Shown: positions 45,396-55,648, counted from the first letter of the stretch. The stretch: 64,000 nt of DNA from Chitinophaga flava (GCF_003308995.1 NZ_QFFJ01000001.1:2604001-2668000), one strand, 5' to 3'. Made by a program: numbers and translations. Notes: generated by a model from the letters alone, not told the origin.

Positions 45396-47333
45396 TTATT
45401 TTGTTCCGTTTTTCTTGATAATAGCACTGTTGTTGAGCGAGTCCAGTTTGGATCTGTTCACCATAGCCGGGTCCATAGTCACCGTTTCCATCACGGATTT
45501 CATGAGGGCCTGCCTTTTGACGGAGATGGAGTCTTTCAGATATTTCTCCATCATCAAACTCGCGATAGGCGCCGCATAACGGGCACCGAAACCGGAGTTC
45601 TCAACGATTACGGCAATGGCTATACGGGCATTTTCTGCCGGTGCAAAAGCTACGAATGCAGCGTGGTTTTTCAGTTTGGTCCGTTTACCATCTACGAAGC
45701 CATAGTTTTCAGCCGTACCAGTTTTACCACCGATGGTGATACCATCAATCTGCGCCACACGGCCGGTACCACTTTCCACCACATCGGTCATCCCATGGAT
45801 TACTGCACTATACGCGGTATCGGAGATATGGGCTACTACGTGTCTTTCCTTGTATTTATCCAGTATGTGAGTATCGTCGTTATCGATGCTTTGTACAAAG
45901 TGCGGAATAAAATAAGAACCGCGGTTAGCTACGATACACATGGCGTTGGCCATCTGAAGGGGCGACAGGGTCAGCTCACCCTGACCGATACCGAGAAACA
46001 CGGAAGTACAGGAGTTCCAGCTGCCTTTATACATTTTATCGTAGAAAGATGGTGTAGGTACGGTTCCTCTGGCTTCACTCGGGATGTCTATCCCGATACG
46101 GTGACCAAAGCCGAAGCTATGCATATAGTCCGACCATTTTTGGAGACCACCGGTTCTGATGCCGCCAAATTTGCCGGCATCTACACTGAGTCGGTATACG
46201 TGTGCAAAATAAGAGTTACAGGAGTGGGAGAGTGCCAGCCGCAGGTTGGCCGCGTGGCCGGCATCATGGTGCTCACACTTGATGGGCCTGCTACAGCCAT
46301 AGTAGGCGCCACCGCAGGGATAACCAAAACTGGGCGTGATTACGCCTTCATCCAGCCCTACCAGCGCGATCATCGGCTTGAAGGTGGAACCTGGCGGATA
46401 GGTCGCCTGAATGGCCCTGTTAAAAGTAGGCTTTGTGGTATCACGGTTCAGGAGTACAGAGTTGCTGCTGCGGTAAGAACCGGTGAGCAGGTTAGGATCG
46501 AAGGTGGGAGCGCTCACCATGGCCAGGATACCGCCTGTTTGCGGATCTATGGCCACAATGCTTCCCATCTTGCCTTTCATGAGTTTTTCCCCGAACTGTT
46601 GTAATTCTATGTCCAGCGACAGGCGCAGGTTCTTACCCGCGATAGCGGCGCTATCGAATTCCCCGTTCTCATAAGCGCCCTGTGGCCTGTTAAGGTTATC
46701 TTTTACAAGATACTGGATACCGCGCTGTCCCATCAGGATGCCTTCGTAGGTCCTTTCGAGGCCGGCGAGGCCGAGGTAGTCTCCGGAGTTATAGGAAGAA
46801 TAAGCAGAATCCTTGAGGCGTTCCGGTGATATCTCCCCGATATATCCCAGGATATTAGCAGCGGCGGCGTAAGGGTAGGAGCGGATTTGACGCGGTACCA
46901 GCTCAAATCCGGGCTGGAAGAGGTACATGCTTTCCTGCAGCTGGCCAAAGACTTCAGCTGGCAGCAGGGCGGCAAAAACAGATTGTCTCACGCGCCCGTT
47001 TCGGACGATGGCGTTAACAATACGTTTTCTGAATTCGTCCTTATCGATGTTTAATATCTTACAGAGATAGGCAGTATCAATGCTTTTAACGTTGGCAGGT
47101 GTAACTACGAGGTCGTACAGTACATCGTTACTCAGGATAGCACGGTTTTGCCGGTCGTAGATGATACCACGGCTGGGATATACCACCTTCCGTAGTACGG
47201 CGTTGGCATCCGCCAGTTTGGCGTATTTCTTTTCTACGATCTGCAGGAAAAACAACCTGGTAATGATCAGCACCACCATCCCAAGTATAATCGCCTGTAT
47301 TACTCTTTTTCTGGGCTGATTAAAAACTGACAT
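45396..47333 (-). CDS. mrdA: penicillin-binding protein 2 (elongation transpeptidase)
   Basis: The 645-residue protein has an N-terminal transmembrane helix (about 13-32), a pedestal domain, and a class B transpeptidase domain with PPGSTFKPM (S-x-x-K), SHSCNSY (S-x-N) and GGKTGTAEN (K-T-G). It crosslinks peptidoglycan during side-wall growth with RodA and MreBCD. It lies between mreD (113-base gap) and rodA (28-base gap). A 458-codon open frame on the opposite strand is a shadow of this gene. Confidence 0.96.
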   Translation of the reverse strand: MSVFNQPRKRVIQAIILGMVVLIITRLFFLQIVEKKYAKLADANAVLRKVVYPSRGIIYDRQNRAILSNDVLYDLVVTPANVKSIDTAYLCKILNIDKDEFRKRIVNAIVRNGRVRQSVFAALLPAEVFGQLQESMYLFQPGFELVPRQIRSYPYAAAANILGYIGEISPERLKDSAYSSYNSGDYLGLAGLERTYEGILMGQRGIQYLVKDNLNRPQGAYENGEFDSAAIAGKNLRLSLDIELQQFGEKLMKGKMGSIVAIDPQTGGILAMVSAPTFDPNLLTGSYRSSNSVLLNRDTTKPTFNRAIQATYPPGSTFKPMIALVGLDEGVITPSFGYPCGGAYYGCSRPIKCEHHDAGHAANLRLALSHSCNSYFAHVYRLSVDAGKFGGIRTGGLQKWSDYMHSFGFGHRIGIDIPSEARGTVPTPSFYDKMYKGSWNSCTSVFLGIGQGELTLSPLQMANAMCIVANRGSYFIPHFVQSIDNDDTHILDKYKERHVVAHISDTAYSAVIHGMTDVVESGTGRVAQIDGITIGGKTGTAENYGFVDGKRTKLKNHAAFVAFAPAENARIAIAVIVENSGFGARYAAPIASLMMEKYLKDSISVKRQALMKSVMETVTMDPAMVNRSKLDSLNNSAIIKKNGTK

Positions 47334-47446
47334 GCTATTGAGGACGGATAAATTTTTAACTTTTTATTGCTGGCAGTACCGCTGACAGCTTCCATTTCCA
47401 TCTATAAATTTAATAGTAAAATCTGGCAACCACTAAAAACGAAGTC

Positions 47447-47956
47447 CTATTTCTTTGTGAAAAATAGCAATTCATACAAGACGATCAGGAAAAGGCTGGC
47501 GGCAGTTGACAGGAGAATTTTCAGCATTAAATACAACGGACTTCCAAAGCCAAAAATCTCCAGTGTAAAAAAGACCACATGATGCAGGAATACCAGTATC
47601 GCCGCGTAGATCAGGAACTGAGATACGCCCATGCTGGTCATGGATGGCGTTTTCTGGGTAGTTTCAAAACCACCCTGTGGTGACAGTACATTGATGATAA
47701 ACGGGCGCAGATAAGCGATGAATACGCAGGCGGCCGCGTGTATCCCCATGGTGTTGGAAAACATGTCGAGGGAAATACCCATCAGGAACCCTAGTAGCAT
47801 TACCATCGGGCGCGGCAGGTTAAAAGGCAGCGCCAGGATAAAAAGCATATACAGATAGGGGCTCACCAACTGATGAATCAGTATCTTGTTGAGCACAAAT
47901 ACCTGTATCAGCAACAGGAATGCAAACCGGATAATATTTCTTAGCAGTATACTCAT
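47447..47956 (-). CDS. mreD: rod shape-determining protein MreD
   Basis: The 169-residue protein has five or six hydrophobic helices and the short polar loops typical of MreD, with SPYLYMLFILALPFNLPRPMVMLLGFLMG recognisable. It belongs to the elongation complex that links MreB filaments to cell-wall enzymes. Its start overlaps the mreC stop by an ATGA junction, indicating coupled translation. Confidence 0.9.
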   Translation of the reverse strand: MSILLRNIIRFAFLLLIQVFVLNKILIHQLVSPYLYMLFILALPFNLPRPMVMLLGFLMGISLDMFSNTMGIHAAACVFIAYLRPFIINVLSPQGGFETTQKTPSMTSMGVSQFLIYAAILVFLHHVVFFTLEIFGFGSPLYLMLKILLSTAASLFLIVLYELLFFTKK

Positions 47957-48840
47957 TTGATCAACTTGTACGTTGAGTCTTCTAGTCGTTGTTGTTCATC
48001 TTTCAGCAGGTTCTCTATCACGTATACATATTGTACGCCGTAGAAATTGGTAGCCAATTTCAGGCGGATAGTGAACGAGGTACCAGCTTTGTCGGCGATT
48101 GTCACCGAATCTATGTATCCAATGGGGATATTTTCCGGGAACAGGGCAGAGAAGCCGCTGGTCACCACGGTATCACCTTTGTGTACTTTGGCGCTTTTAG
48201 GGATGTCTTTCAGCTGGGCATAGCCGGCGCTTTCACCGTCCCAGTGTACAGATCCCATTTCCTTGCCTTTGGCCAGCCGGGCACTGATGGCCACGGAGTT
48301 GGATTTGGAGAGCATGGAGAGCACCACGGCATAGTTGTCGCTTACGCTTCTTACTACGCCTACCACGCCGCTGCTGCTGATTACGCCCATATTGGGGCGG
48401 ATACCCTGCAGGCTACCGCGGTGGATAGTGAGATAGTTGATGGGTTTGTTGATGGAGTTGTTGATTACTTTCGCCTCAAAGTATTTATAGCGGCGGATCT
48501 GAGTACCGATTACCCGGTGAAGGGTGTCATCGCTGTACTGGCGGATCGTATCTATTTTGAGGCCGGTGCCGGTCACCATGGAGTCAAAACTGGTATGCAA
48601 CGCATTGTGCAGGCGGGTGTTTTCAGCTACCAGGCTGTCATTGGTGGCTTTCAGATGGAAGTAATACTGTACGTTGTTATACTTGTCGTACAACTTTCCA
48701 CTGACATTATTGGCGGAGTTAAGATAGGCTGATCGCTGCAGGTTATTGTTCTGAAATACCAGGACAATACAAATCACTTCCAGCAGCAGAAATAAGAAGA
48801 AGTTGAAATATCGCCTAAAGAAAATGATTAAATTCCGCAC
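47953..48840 (-). CDS. mreC: rod shape-determining protein MreC
   Basis: The 295-residue bitopic protein has one N-terminal transmembrane helix (about 10-28), a coiled-coil stretch, and the MreC beta domain with NYLTIHRGSLQGIRPNMGVISSSGVVGVV and GDTVVTSGFSALFPENIPIGYI. It links the periplasmic and cytoplasmic parts of the elongation machinery. It is separated from mreB by 109 bases that hold a large AT-rich inverted repeat. Confidence 0.95.
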   Translation of the reverse strand: MRNLIIFFRRYFNFFLFLLLEVICIVLVFQNNNLQRSAYLNSANNVSGKLYDKYNNVQYYFHLKATNDSLVAENTRLHNALHTSFDSMVTGTGLKIDTIRQYSDDTLHRVIGTQIRRYKYFEAKVINNSINKPINYLTIHRGSLQGIRPNMGVISSSGVVGVVRSVSDNYAVVLSMLSKSNSVAISARLAKGKEMGSVHWDGESAGYAQLKDIPKSAKVHKGDTVVTSGFSALFPENIPIGYIDSVTIADKAGTSFTIRLKLATNFYGVQYVYVIENLLKDEQQRLEDSTYKLIK

Positions 48841-48852
48841 AAGCGCGAGTCA

Positions 48853-48945
48853 TTTAGAGATTTGGTTATTTGAATATTTGGTTATTTAGGAGACCTTTCT
48901 TCTGTGAGATAATTCCTAAATAACCAAATATCCAAATATCTAAAT
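48853..48945. repeat. AT-rich inverted repeat between mreB and mreC
   Basis: tatttggttatttagga (48875-48891) is an exact reverse complement of 48914-48930, and the pairing extends outward with a few mismatches. The left arm contains two tandem copies of atttggttattt. It lies inside the rod-shape operon and could form a hairpin in the transcript. Its core resembles the inverted repeat near 4.3 kb. Confidence 0.7.
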
Positions 48946-48949
48946 AGGT

Positions 48950-49972
48950 TTATTGCATCAGGAACGGATATTTACCCACATGCTTCAGGGCGATGCCGGT
49001 ACCTCTTACCACTGCACGCAGCGGATCGTCCGCTACATGAACCGGCAGTTTGATTTTCTGGGCAAGGCGTTTGTCCAGACCACGCAGCAGCGCACCGCCA
49101 CCTGTCAGGTACAGTCCTCTGCGATAAATATCTGATGCCAGCTCTGGCGGTGTTGTTTCCAGCGCCTTCAGGATGGCTTCCTCAATTTTAAAGATAGATT
49201 TGTCCAGGGCTTCTGCTATTTCCTGGTAAGATACCATGATCTGTTTGGGGATACCGGTTACCAGGTCACGACCGTTTACCGGGATATCATCAGGTGGATT
49301 GTCCAGCTCTTTCAGGGCAGATCCGATGTGGATTTTGATTTGTTCTGCGGTTCTTTCACCGATCAGCAAGCTATGATAACGACGCAGGGCTTCCATGATA
49401 TCGGCAGTGAACTCGTCACCGGCGATACGGATACTCTGGTCACAAACGATACCAGCGAGTGCGATCACGGAGATACCAGTGGTACCACCTCCGATGTCAA
49501 TGATCATGTTGCCCACCGGTTCTTCCACATCGATGCCTATACCCAGGGCAGCAGCCATTGGTTCGTGTAACAGGTATACTTCCTTCGCACCGGCCTGCTC
49601 AGCAGAGTCACGTACAGCTCTCTTCTCCACCTCAGTAATACTGGAAGGAATGCAGATCACCATGCGCCAGCTAGGAGCAAACAGCGGCTTTTTAGGGTAA
49701 ACCATTTTTATCAGTTCCCTGAGCATTCCCTCAGCGGCGTTAAAGTCCGCGATCACACCATCCTTCAGGGGACGTATCGTACGAAGATATTCGTGTGTTT
49801 TTTCGTGCATCATCATGGCCTTCTTACCAACAGCCACAATTTTACCGCTAGCCCGTTCTATCGCTACAATGGAAGGCTCGTCCACAACCACTTGGTCATT
49901 ATGTATAATCAGCGTGTTCGCTGTACCCAGATCAATCGCGATTTCCTGCGTTAAAAAATTAAAAAATCCCAT
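48950..49972 (-). CDS. mreB: rod shape-determining actin homologue MreB
   Basis: The 340-residue actin-like ATPase has the phosphate loops IAIDLGTANTLI and DIGGGTTGISVIAL, the adenosine motif YLTGGGALLRGLDK, and typical MreB blocks MVICIPSSITEVEKRAVRDSAEQAGA. It forms membrane filaments that orient cell-wall synthesis. I start at MGFFNFLTQ (49972), the amphipathic N-terminus expected of the protein; the ATG at 49987 adds five residues. It heads the operon mreB-mreC-mreD-mrdA-rodA. The 202 bases between it and purD are AT-rich and hold no gene. Confidence 0.97.
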   Translation of the reverse strand: MGFFNFLTQEIAIDLGTANTLIIHNDQVVVDEPSIVAIERASGKIVAVGKKAMMMHEKTHEYLRTIRPLKDGVIADFNAAEGMLRELIKMVYPKKPLFAPSWRMVICIPSSITEVEKRAVRDSAEQAGAKEVYLLHEPMAAALGIGIDVEEPVGNMIIDIGGGTTGISVIALAGIVCDQSIRIAGDEFTADIMEALRRYHSLLIGERTAEQIKIHIGSALKELDNPPDDIPVNGRDLVTGIPKQIMVSYQEIAEALDKSIFKIEEAILKALETTPPELASDIYRRGLYLTGGGALLRGLDKRLAQKIKLPVHVADDPLRAVVRGTGIALKHVGKYPFLMQ

Positions 49973-50174
49973 TGTTGATACGGTCAAAAATTAGAATGCA
50001 AAAATGAATAATTCCAACGAATATACGATGCAAAAAGTGGATATTCTTGCAATAATACGGCTAAATATTAAAAAAACTTGTTTGTTGTGTAAACGGCATA
50101 GAAACAGCTCTCTTTATGCTCTGCACTCATGAACGGAAATACCTTCAGAATATTTTCAGTCAGGTGATTTTTAA

Positions 50175-51452
50175 TCAGATAAATTCATAGCCGATATCTC
50201 TCCGGTAGGTCTTGCCCTCAAAAGCGATCTGCTCCGCCGTTTGCACGGAATGAGACAATGCAAGCGACAGGGTGGAAGCCAGTGAAGTGATGGCCAGCAC
50301 ACGCCCTCCGTTACTTACAACAGTATCTCCCGCTTGTTTGGTGCCTGCATGAAATACGATCTGGTCGTTGGTAGGTGCCGGTACCCCGCTGATAGCCTTG
50401 TTTTTCTCATAAGCCTCCGGGTAACCTTTGGACACCAGCATTACGGTGGCGGCTGCACGTGGGTCGGTGAAAATCGTTTGCTGTGCCAGCGTGCTATTCA
50501 CAACAGCGGTAAACAGCTCCGGCAGATCGTTCTGCAAACGGGGCATCACCACTTCTGTTTCCGGGTCGCCCATCCGACAGTTATACTCAATTACAAAAGG
50601 CTCTCCCTCTACATTAATCAAGCCAAAAAAGATAAATCCGTTGTATTTAATGTTTTCTTTTGACAAACCCTCTACGGTAGGGCGTATTACCTTGTCCTCC
50701 ACCTTTTTCATAAAGGCAGCATCCGCAAAAGGTACAGGTGATACTGCGCCCATACCACCTGTGTTCAGGCCTTTGTCGCCTTCCCCGATCCGTTTGTAAT
50801 CCTTGGCTTCCGGCAATATCCTGTAGGAGTGCCCGTCGGTAATCACAAACACTGACAACTCGATACCTGTCAGGAACTGCTCTACTACCACGGTTTTGCT
50901 GGCATCGCCAAACTTCGCTTCACGGACCATCTGCTCAAACTCGGCTACCGCCTCTTCGTGGGAGCTGGTGATCACCACCCCCTTACCTGCAGCCAGCCCG
51001 TCGGCTTTTAATACAATTGGTAAGGAGTGCTGCTGAAGATAAGCTACCCCCTCCTCAAAGTTGCCGGCATTAAACTCCCGGTAACCCGCGGTAGGAATAT
51101 CATGCCGCTGCATGAACAGTTTGGCGAAAGCCTTGCTGCCCTCCAGCCGGGCCCCTTCCTTTGAAGGTCCCATCACCGGAATATGCTGCAATGCTGCATC
51201 CTGGGCAAAATAATCGTAAATACCATTCACCAGGGCTTCTTCCGAGCCCGGTACTACCAGGTCTATGGCGTTTTCCAGACAGAAAGACCGGATCTTCTCA
51301 AATTCACTCACGCCCATATCTACATTGATACCACACTGCGAAGTACCGGCATTGCCTGGCGCGATGAATAACTTGCCACAATGAGGGCTTTGGGACATTT
51401 TCCGGGCCAGAGCATGCTCCCGGCCACCACTACCTAGTAATAATATGTTCAT
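50175..51452 (-). CDS. purD: phosphoribosylamine-glycine ligase
   Basis: The 425-residue ATP-grasp enzyme catalyses the second step of purine synthesis, joining glycine to phosphoribosylamine. The signatures MNILLLGSGGREHALA, GPSKEGARLEGSKAFAK, VLKADGLAAGKGVVI and VIEYNCRMGDPETEVVMP are intact and the length is typical. It is monocistronic by appearance: about 200 bases to mreB and 180 bases to the divergent POT gene, with no other purine gene nearby. Confidence 0.97.
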   Translation of the reverse strand: MNILLLGSGGREHALARKMSQSPHCGKLFIAPGNAGTSQCGINVDMGVSEFEKIRSFCLENAIDLVVPGSEEALVNGIYDYFAQDAALQHIPVMGPSKEGARLEGSKAFAKLFMQRHDIPTAGYREFNAGNFEEGVAYLQQHSLPIVLKADGLAAGKGVVITSSHEEAVAEFEQMVREAKFGDASKTVVVEQFLTGIELSVFVITDGHSYRILPEAKDYKRIGEGDKGLNTGGMGAVSPVPFADAAFMKKVEDKVIRPTVEGLSKENIKYNGFIFFGLINVEGEPFVIEYNCRMGDPETEVVMPRLQNDLPELFTAVVNSTLAQQTIFTDPRAAATVMLVSKGYPEAYEKNKAISGVPAPTNDQIVFHAGTKQAGDTVVSNGGRVLAITSLASTLSLALSHSVQTAEQIAFEGKTYRRDIGYEFI

Positions 51453-51632
51453 ATGAATTGCCTAATAAATGCAGGTGCGAAAGAAAATGCAAAGAAAGAT
51501 CAAAAAACCACAAAAAACCATAAAAAGTGCGCATTTCCACCATTTTTTTACGAGATAACTGAATTTAGTTAACTTGCCCCGTCTAGAGACTTAACAGAAC
51601 CTTAAAACAACTATTGCTAAAACTAACCATTT

Positions 51633-53345
51633 ATGATGCAAACAGCTGTTGCACAGAAGCCGGTCGATGCCTCGCAAAAGAGTCATCCTAAGGGCCTCTA
51701 TGTATTATTTACCACGGAAATGTGGGAACGATTCAATTTTTATGGAATGAGAGCGCTGCTGACGCTCTTCCTGGTAAATGCCCTGTCTTTCTCTGAAGCT
51801 GAATCCTCCTATGTCTATGGCGGCTTTCTCGGCCTTTGTTATCTTACACCTATGCTCGGCGGTTATATCTCCGACCGCTACCTGGGAAACAGGAACTGTA
51901 TCTTATTAGGTGGCTTTGTAATGGGTGTCGGACAACTACTCATGGTCATCAGTGCCACTATATACAGTAGCAGTCCCGATACGGCCAAAATGGTGGTATG
52001 GCTGGCCCTGCTGGTAATCATCTTCGGCAACGGGTTCTTCAAACCCAACATCTCCTCCATGGTAGGTCAGCTGTATCCTAAAAACGACGGTCGTCTGGAT
52101 GCTGCCTTCACCATTTTCTACATGGGTATCAACGTTGGTGCTTTCCTCGGAATGTCCATCTGCTCCTTTGCTGGTGACGTGAAAGTAGACAACGTAAGGA
52201 TGGTAGGCGCCTTCAAATGGGGCTTCCTCGCCGCCAGTATCGCCATGTTCCTGGGAACCGCGCTGTTTTATTTCCTGAAAGACAAATATGTAATCACCCC
52301 TGATGGTAAAGCTATCGGTGGTAAACCAGACTTCAGCAAACCTGCTGCTAACCTGGCCGAAGGTGAATCAGACAAAGCCAAATTCTCCAACACCGCTATC
52401 TTCGGTGTACTGGGCCTGCTGGTAGTACTCTTCTTCATTATCCACTACCTGTCTCTCGATCCCAACCCGATCAAATCCTGGCTGTATCCCTTCATCTATG
52501 CATCCGGTATCAGCCTCGCTGTTTTGATCCTCACCGATTCAAGTATCACTAAAATAGAAAGACAGAGAATCCTCGTGATCTACTTTGTTGCCTTCTTTGT
52601 AATCTTCTTCTGGGCCTGCTTCGAACAAGCCGGTTCATCTCTCACCTTTATAGCAGACTACCAAACAGACCGCCACTTCTTAGGCCTCGAGCTGCCACCC
52701 AGTCTTATCCAGAACTTCAACTCCATTTTCATCATCGCTTTTGCCCTTCCTTTCAGCTGGTTATGGCTGAAATTACAGAAGCGTAACATGGAGCCTATCT
52801 CTCCGGTAAAACAATCTATCGGTCTGGCTTTGCTGGCATTCGGCTTCTTTATCATCGCGCTCCAGGTGAAAAACCTTGGTGCAGATGAGAAACTGGGTGT
52901 AAGCTGGCTGATATTAATGTACCTGTTCCACACGCTGGGTGAGCTCTGCTTATCTCCGATAGGTCTGTCACTCGTAGCCAAACTGGCGCCACACCGTTTC
53001 TCTTCCCTGCTGATGGGCGTATGGTTCCTGGCCAATGCTGCCGGTTATGCACTGGCTGGTACACTGGGTGCATTGCTGCCTCCTACACCTGATAAGTTCA
53101 TCGAAGCCACTAAAAATGGCATTGACCTGAAAGGCATTCTGGACGGTACTGTTACTGCCACCGCACAGCAACTCGACAAACTGCACGAGCTGAAACTGGC
53201 CACTCAGTATCCAACCTTCGCCGGATTCACCATCCACAACCTCTATGATTTCTTCATGGTATTTGTGATCCTGCCAGGTGCTGCAGCCGTTCTGCTGTTC
53301 CTCTCTACCAGCTTCCTGAAAAAATGGATGCATGGCGTGAAATAA
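51633..53345 (+). CDS. POT/PTR2 family proton-coupled peptide transporter
   Basis: The 570-residue inner-membrane protein has about twelve to fourteen helices and the POT signatures: TEMWERFNFYGMRALL (the ExxERFxYY-type motif), GGYISDRYLGNRNCILLGG and FTIFYMGINVGAFLG. POT proteins import di- and tripeptides with protons. A polar loop in the middle (PDGKAIGGKPDFSKPAANLAEGES) interrupts the helices, as in related bacterial members. The next transporter gene downstream (OPT family) is also peptide-related, but a terminator separates them. Confidence 0.94.
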   Translation: MMQTAVAQKPVDASQKSHPKGLYVLFTTEMWERFNFYGMRALLTLFLVNALSFSEAESSYVYGGFLGLCYLTPMLGGYISDRYLGNRNCILLGGFVMGVGQLLMVISATIYSSSPDTAKMVVWLALLVIIFGNGFFKPNISSMVGQLYPKNDGRLDAAFTIFYMGINVGAFLGMSICSFAGDVKVDNVRMVGAFKWGFLAASIAMFLGTALFYFLKDKYVITPDGKAIGGKPDFSKPAANLAEGESDKAKFSNTAIFGVLGLLVVLFFIIHYLSLDPNPIKSWLYPFIYASGISLAVLILTDSSITKIERQRILVIYFVAFFVIFFWACFEQAGSSLTFIADYQTDRHFLGLELPPSLIQNFNSIFIIAFALPFSWLWLKLQKRNMEPISPVKQSIGLALLAFGFFIIALQVKNLGADEKLGVSWLILMYLFHTLGELCLSPIGLSLVAKLAPHRFSSLLMGVWFLANAAGYALAGTLGALLPPTPDKFIEATKNGIDLKGILDGTVTATAQQLDKLHELKLATQYPTFAGFTIHNLYDFFMVFVILPGAAAVLLFLSTSFLKKWMHGVK

Positions 53346-53366
53346 ATAATACCTTACACATAAAGA

Positions 53367-53406
53367 GAAGACCGAAGCAAACAGTAATGCTTCGGTCTTC
53401 CTTTTT
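53367..53406 (+). terminator. intrinsic terminator after the POT transporter gene
   Basis: gaagaccgaagc and gcttcggtcttc form a perfect 12-bp stem over a ten-base loop, with a T-run. Confidence 0.93.
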
Positions 53407-53468
53407 ATATGGGATTTATAATTCCCTATTCGTAATTTCAGCCCTTAACTCTACCTTAACTCTACCTT

Positions 53469-55517
53469 ATGTCTGACAACAACTTCAAACCTTTTGTACC
53501 CCCTGGCGTACAGATGAAGGAATTTACCCTCAAATCCATTTTATTAGGCTGTCTTTTCGGGATCATCTTTGGCGCCGCCACCGTATACCTGGCGCTGAAA
53601 GCCGGCCTCACTGTTTCGGCATCCATACCTATCGCTGTAATTGCCATCACTCTTGGCCGGAAATTTTTCAACACCACCATCCTGGAAAATAATATTATCC
53701 AGACCACTGGTTCTGCCGGCGAATCTATCGCTGCCGGAGTGGTGTTTACCTTGCCGGGCTTCCTGTTTCTCAGCGATGGGGGCGGAGCACAGTTCTTTAA
53801 TTATTTCACCATTCTGATACTGGCCATCTTTGGCGGTATCCTTGGCACCCTGATGATGATACCGCTACGCCGGTCACTGATCGTTAAAGAACATAAAACC
53901 CTTCCCTATCCGGAAGGTACGGCCTGCGGCGATGTGCTCATCGCTGGTGAGAAAGGTGGCGACTTTGCCCGGACAGCCTTCTATGGCCTGGGCTTCGCTT
54001 TCTCCTATGCCATCCTGCAAAAGATCCTCCATGTAATCGCCGAAACACCGGAGTACATGACCAAACAGGCCAGCAAATTTTTCCCTTCTGCCAAAATCAG
54101 TGCTGACATCACTCCGGAGTATATGGGTGTGGGTTATATCATCGGTCCTCGTATTGCAGGCGTACTGGTAGCCGGCGGTGTGCTGTCCTGGCTCGCCCTC
54201 ATCCCCCTGCTGGCCTCCCTGCTGCCACCAGACATGATCGCCTCCCAGCTGGTGAAAATCGGTTACCTCGCCAACCTCCAAACGCCCGGCGGACAAGGTA
54301 GCTGGGACCCGGTAGCACATACCTTCTCAGATTATTCTGCTGCTGTATACTATGCATACGTACGCCAGATCGGCGCAGGCGCTGTTGCTGCAGGTGGATT
54401 TATCACCCTGCTCAAAACAATCCCTACGATCATCTCTTCCTTCAAAGGAAGTCTGGGCGCCATTAAAGAGGGCAAAGAAAACAACGGCTCCCGCATGGAC
54501 GTACCCAGAACAGAAAGAGACCTGAGCCTGAAAATAGTACTGTTCGGTAGCATCGCTTTAATCCTGCTGATGGCCTTCCTGCCACAGCTGCCTGGCGACT
54601 CTATCGGTAAAAAACTGCTGGTAGGTCTGCTGGTAGTGGTATTTGGCGCATTCTTCGTTACGGTGTCCAGCCGTATCGTAGGCCTGATCGGATCTTCCAA
54701 CAACCCAATCTCAGGTATGACTATCGCCACTCTCATGGGTACCTGCCTGGTATTCATCGCCGTAGGCTGGACCGGCAAGGTATATGAGCCCATGGCCCTG
54801 GTAGTAGGTGGTATGATCTGTATCGCTGCAGCCAATGCCGGCGGCACTTCCCAGGACCTGAAATCCGGATACATTGTAGGCGCTACCCCAATGTACCAGC
54901 AGCTGGCCCTGTTTATTGGCGCTATCGTATCCTCTATCGTAATCGGACTCACCGTAAAATTCCTGGACAAGCCCACCGCTGAGATGATCAGCAAAGGCAT
55001 CACCGAACACGCCATCGGCAGTACTTACTACCCTGCACCACAGGGCACCCTCATGGCTACACTGGCTAAAGGTATCCTGTCATTCAACCTCGACTGGCAG
55101 TTTGTACTGGTAGGTGTTTTCCTCGCTATTACCATGGAACTGTGCGGCGTTAATGCACTCTCTTTTGCAGTAGGGGCTTACCTGCCGCTGTCTACCACAC
55201 TCCCCATCTTCGTAGGTGGTGCTATCCGTGGCGTAGTAGACTATAAAAGTAAAAAAGCGAATGTGCACACTTCTGCTGCAGAAGAAGAACTGGGCAAAGG
55301 CAACCTGTTTGCTACCGGCCTGGTGGCCGGCGGTGCAGTAGCTGGTGTGATCATCGCTATACTCGCTGGTTTCGACTGGTCTGCTGCTATACTCACCAAA
55401 CTGAATACTGAAAGCGGTCTTACCGGCATCCTGGGCCATGGCGGCTACTATGTGCTGGGATGTGCATTCTTTGCCTTTATGGGCTGGTATCTTTACCGTA
55501 CTGCACGTAAAGCATAA
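53469..55517 (+). CDS. OPT family oligopeptide or metal-chelate transporter
   Basis: The 682-residue protein has some fourteen to sixteen hydrophobic helices and the OPT-family start FKPFVPPGVQMKEFTLKSILLGCLFG, the TTGSAGESIAAGVVFTLPG loop and NPISGMTIATLMGT. OPT members carry oligopeptides or iron chelates. A third of the sequence consists of Gly/Ala-rich helices typical of the family. It follows the POT gene after 123 bases with a terminator between. A hairpin terminator ends the gene. Confidence 0.93.
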   Translation: MSDNNFKPFVPPGVQMKEFTLKSILLGCLFGIIFGAATVYLALKAGLTVSASIPIAVIAITLGRKFFNTTILENNIIQTTGSAGESIAAGVVFTLPGFLFLSDGGGAQFFNYFTILILAIFGGILGTLMMIPLRRSLIVKEHKTLPYPEGTACGDVLIAGEKGGDFARTAFYGLGFAFSYAILQKILHVIAETPEYMTKQASKFFPSAKISADITPEYMGVGYIIGPRIAGVLVAGGVLSWLALIPLLASLLPPDMIASQLVKIGYLANLQTPGGQGSWDPVAHTFSDYSAAVYYAYVRQIGAGAVAAGGFITLLKTIPTIISSFKGSLGAIKEGKENNGSRMDVPRTERDLSLKIVLFGSIALILLMAFLPQLPGDSIGKKLLVGLLVVVFGAFFVTVSSRIVGLIGSSNNPISGMTIATLMGTCLVFIAVGWTGKVYEPMALVVGGMICIAAANAGGTSQDLKSGYIVGATPMYQQLALFIGAIVSSIVIGLTVKFLDKPTAEMISKGITEHAIGSTYYPAPQGTLMATLAKGILSFNLDWQFVLVGVFLAITMELCGVNALSFAVGAYLPLSTTLPIFVGGAIRGVVDYKSKKANVHTSAAEEELGKGNLFATGLVAGGAVAGVIIAILAGFDWSAAILTKLNTESGLTGILGHGGYYVLGCAFFAFMGWYLYRTARKA

Positions 55518-55543
55518 ACGATCAACTTTCCAAGATACCTTCA

Positions 55544-55588
55544 GATGCCGGTACGGGATGTAACAATCCTGCACCGGCATCCGTTTTT
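55544..55588 (+). terminator. intrinsic terminator after the OPT transporter gene
   Basis: gatgccggt and accggcatc (55544-55552, 55573-55581) form a stem over a 20-base loop, followed by cgttttt. Confidence 0.75.
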
Positions 55589-55648
55589 CTACTTGAAATT
55601 GATTATTTTTATCGGAATTTTCATTACATCTTTCTATAATAAGTACCT

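Noticed and set aside
45228..46604. 458-codon open frame on the plus strand opposite mrdA
   Set aside because: It lies wholly opposite a confident penicillin-binding protein 2 gene, has no recognisable domain, and is His/Gly/Arg-rich as expected from the reverse complement of a coding strand. Similar shadows occur opposite the M13 peptidase (21875-23125) and the macroglobulin (5590-6696).
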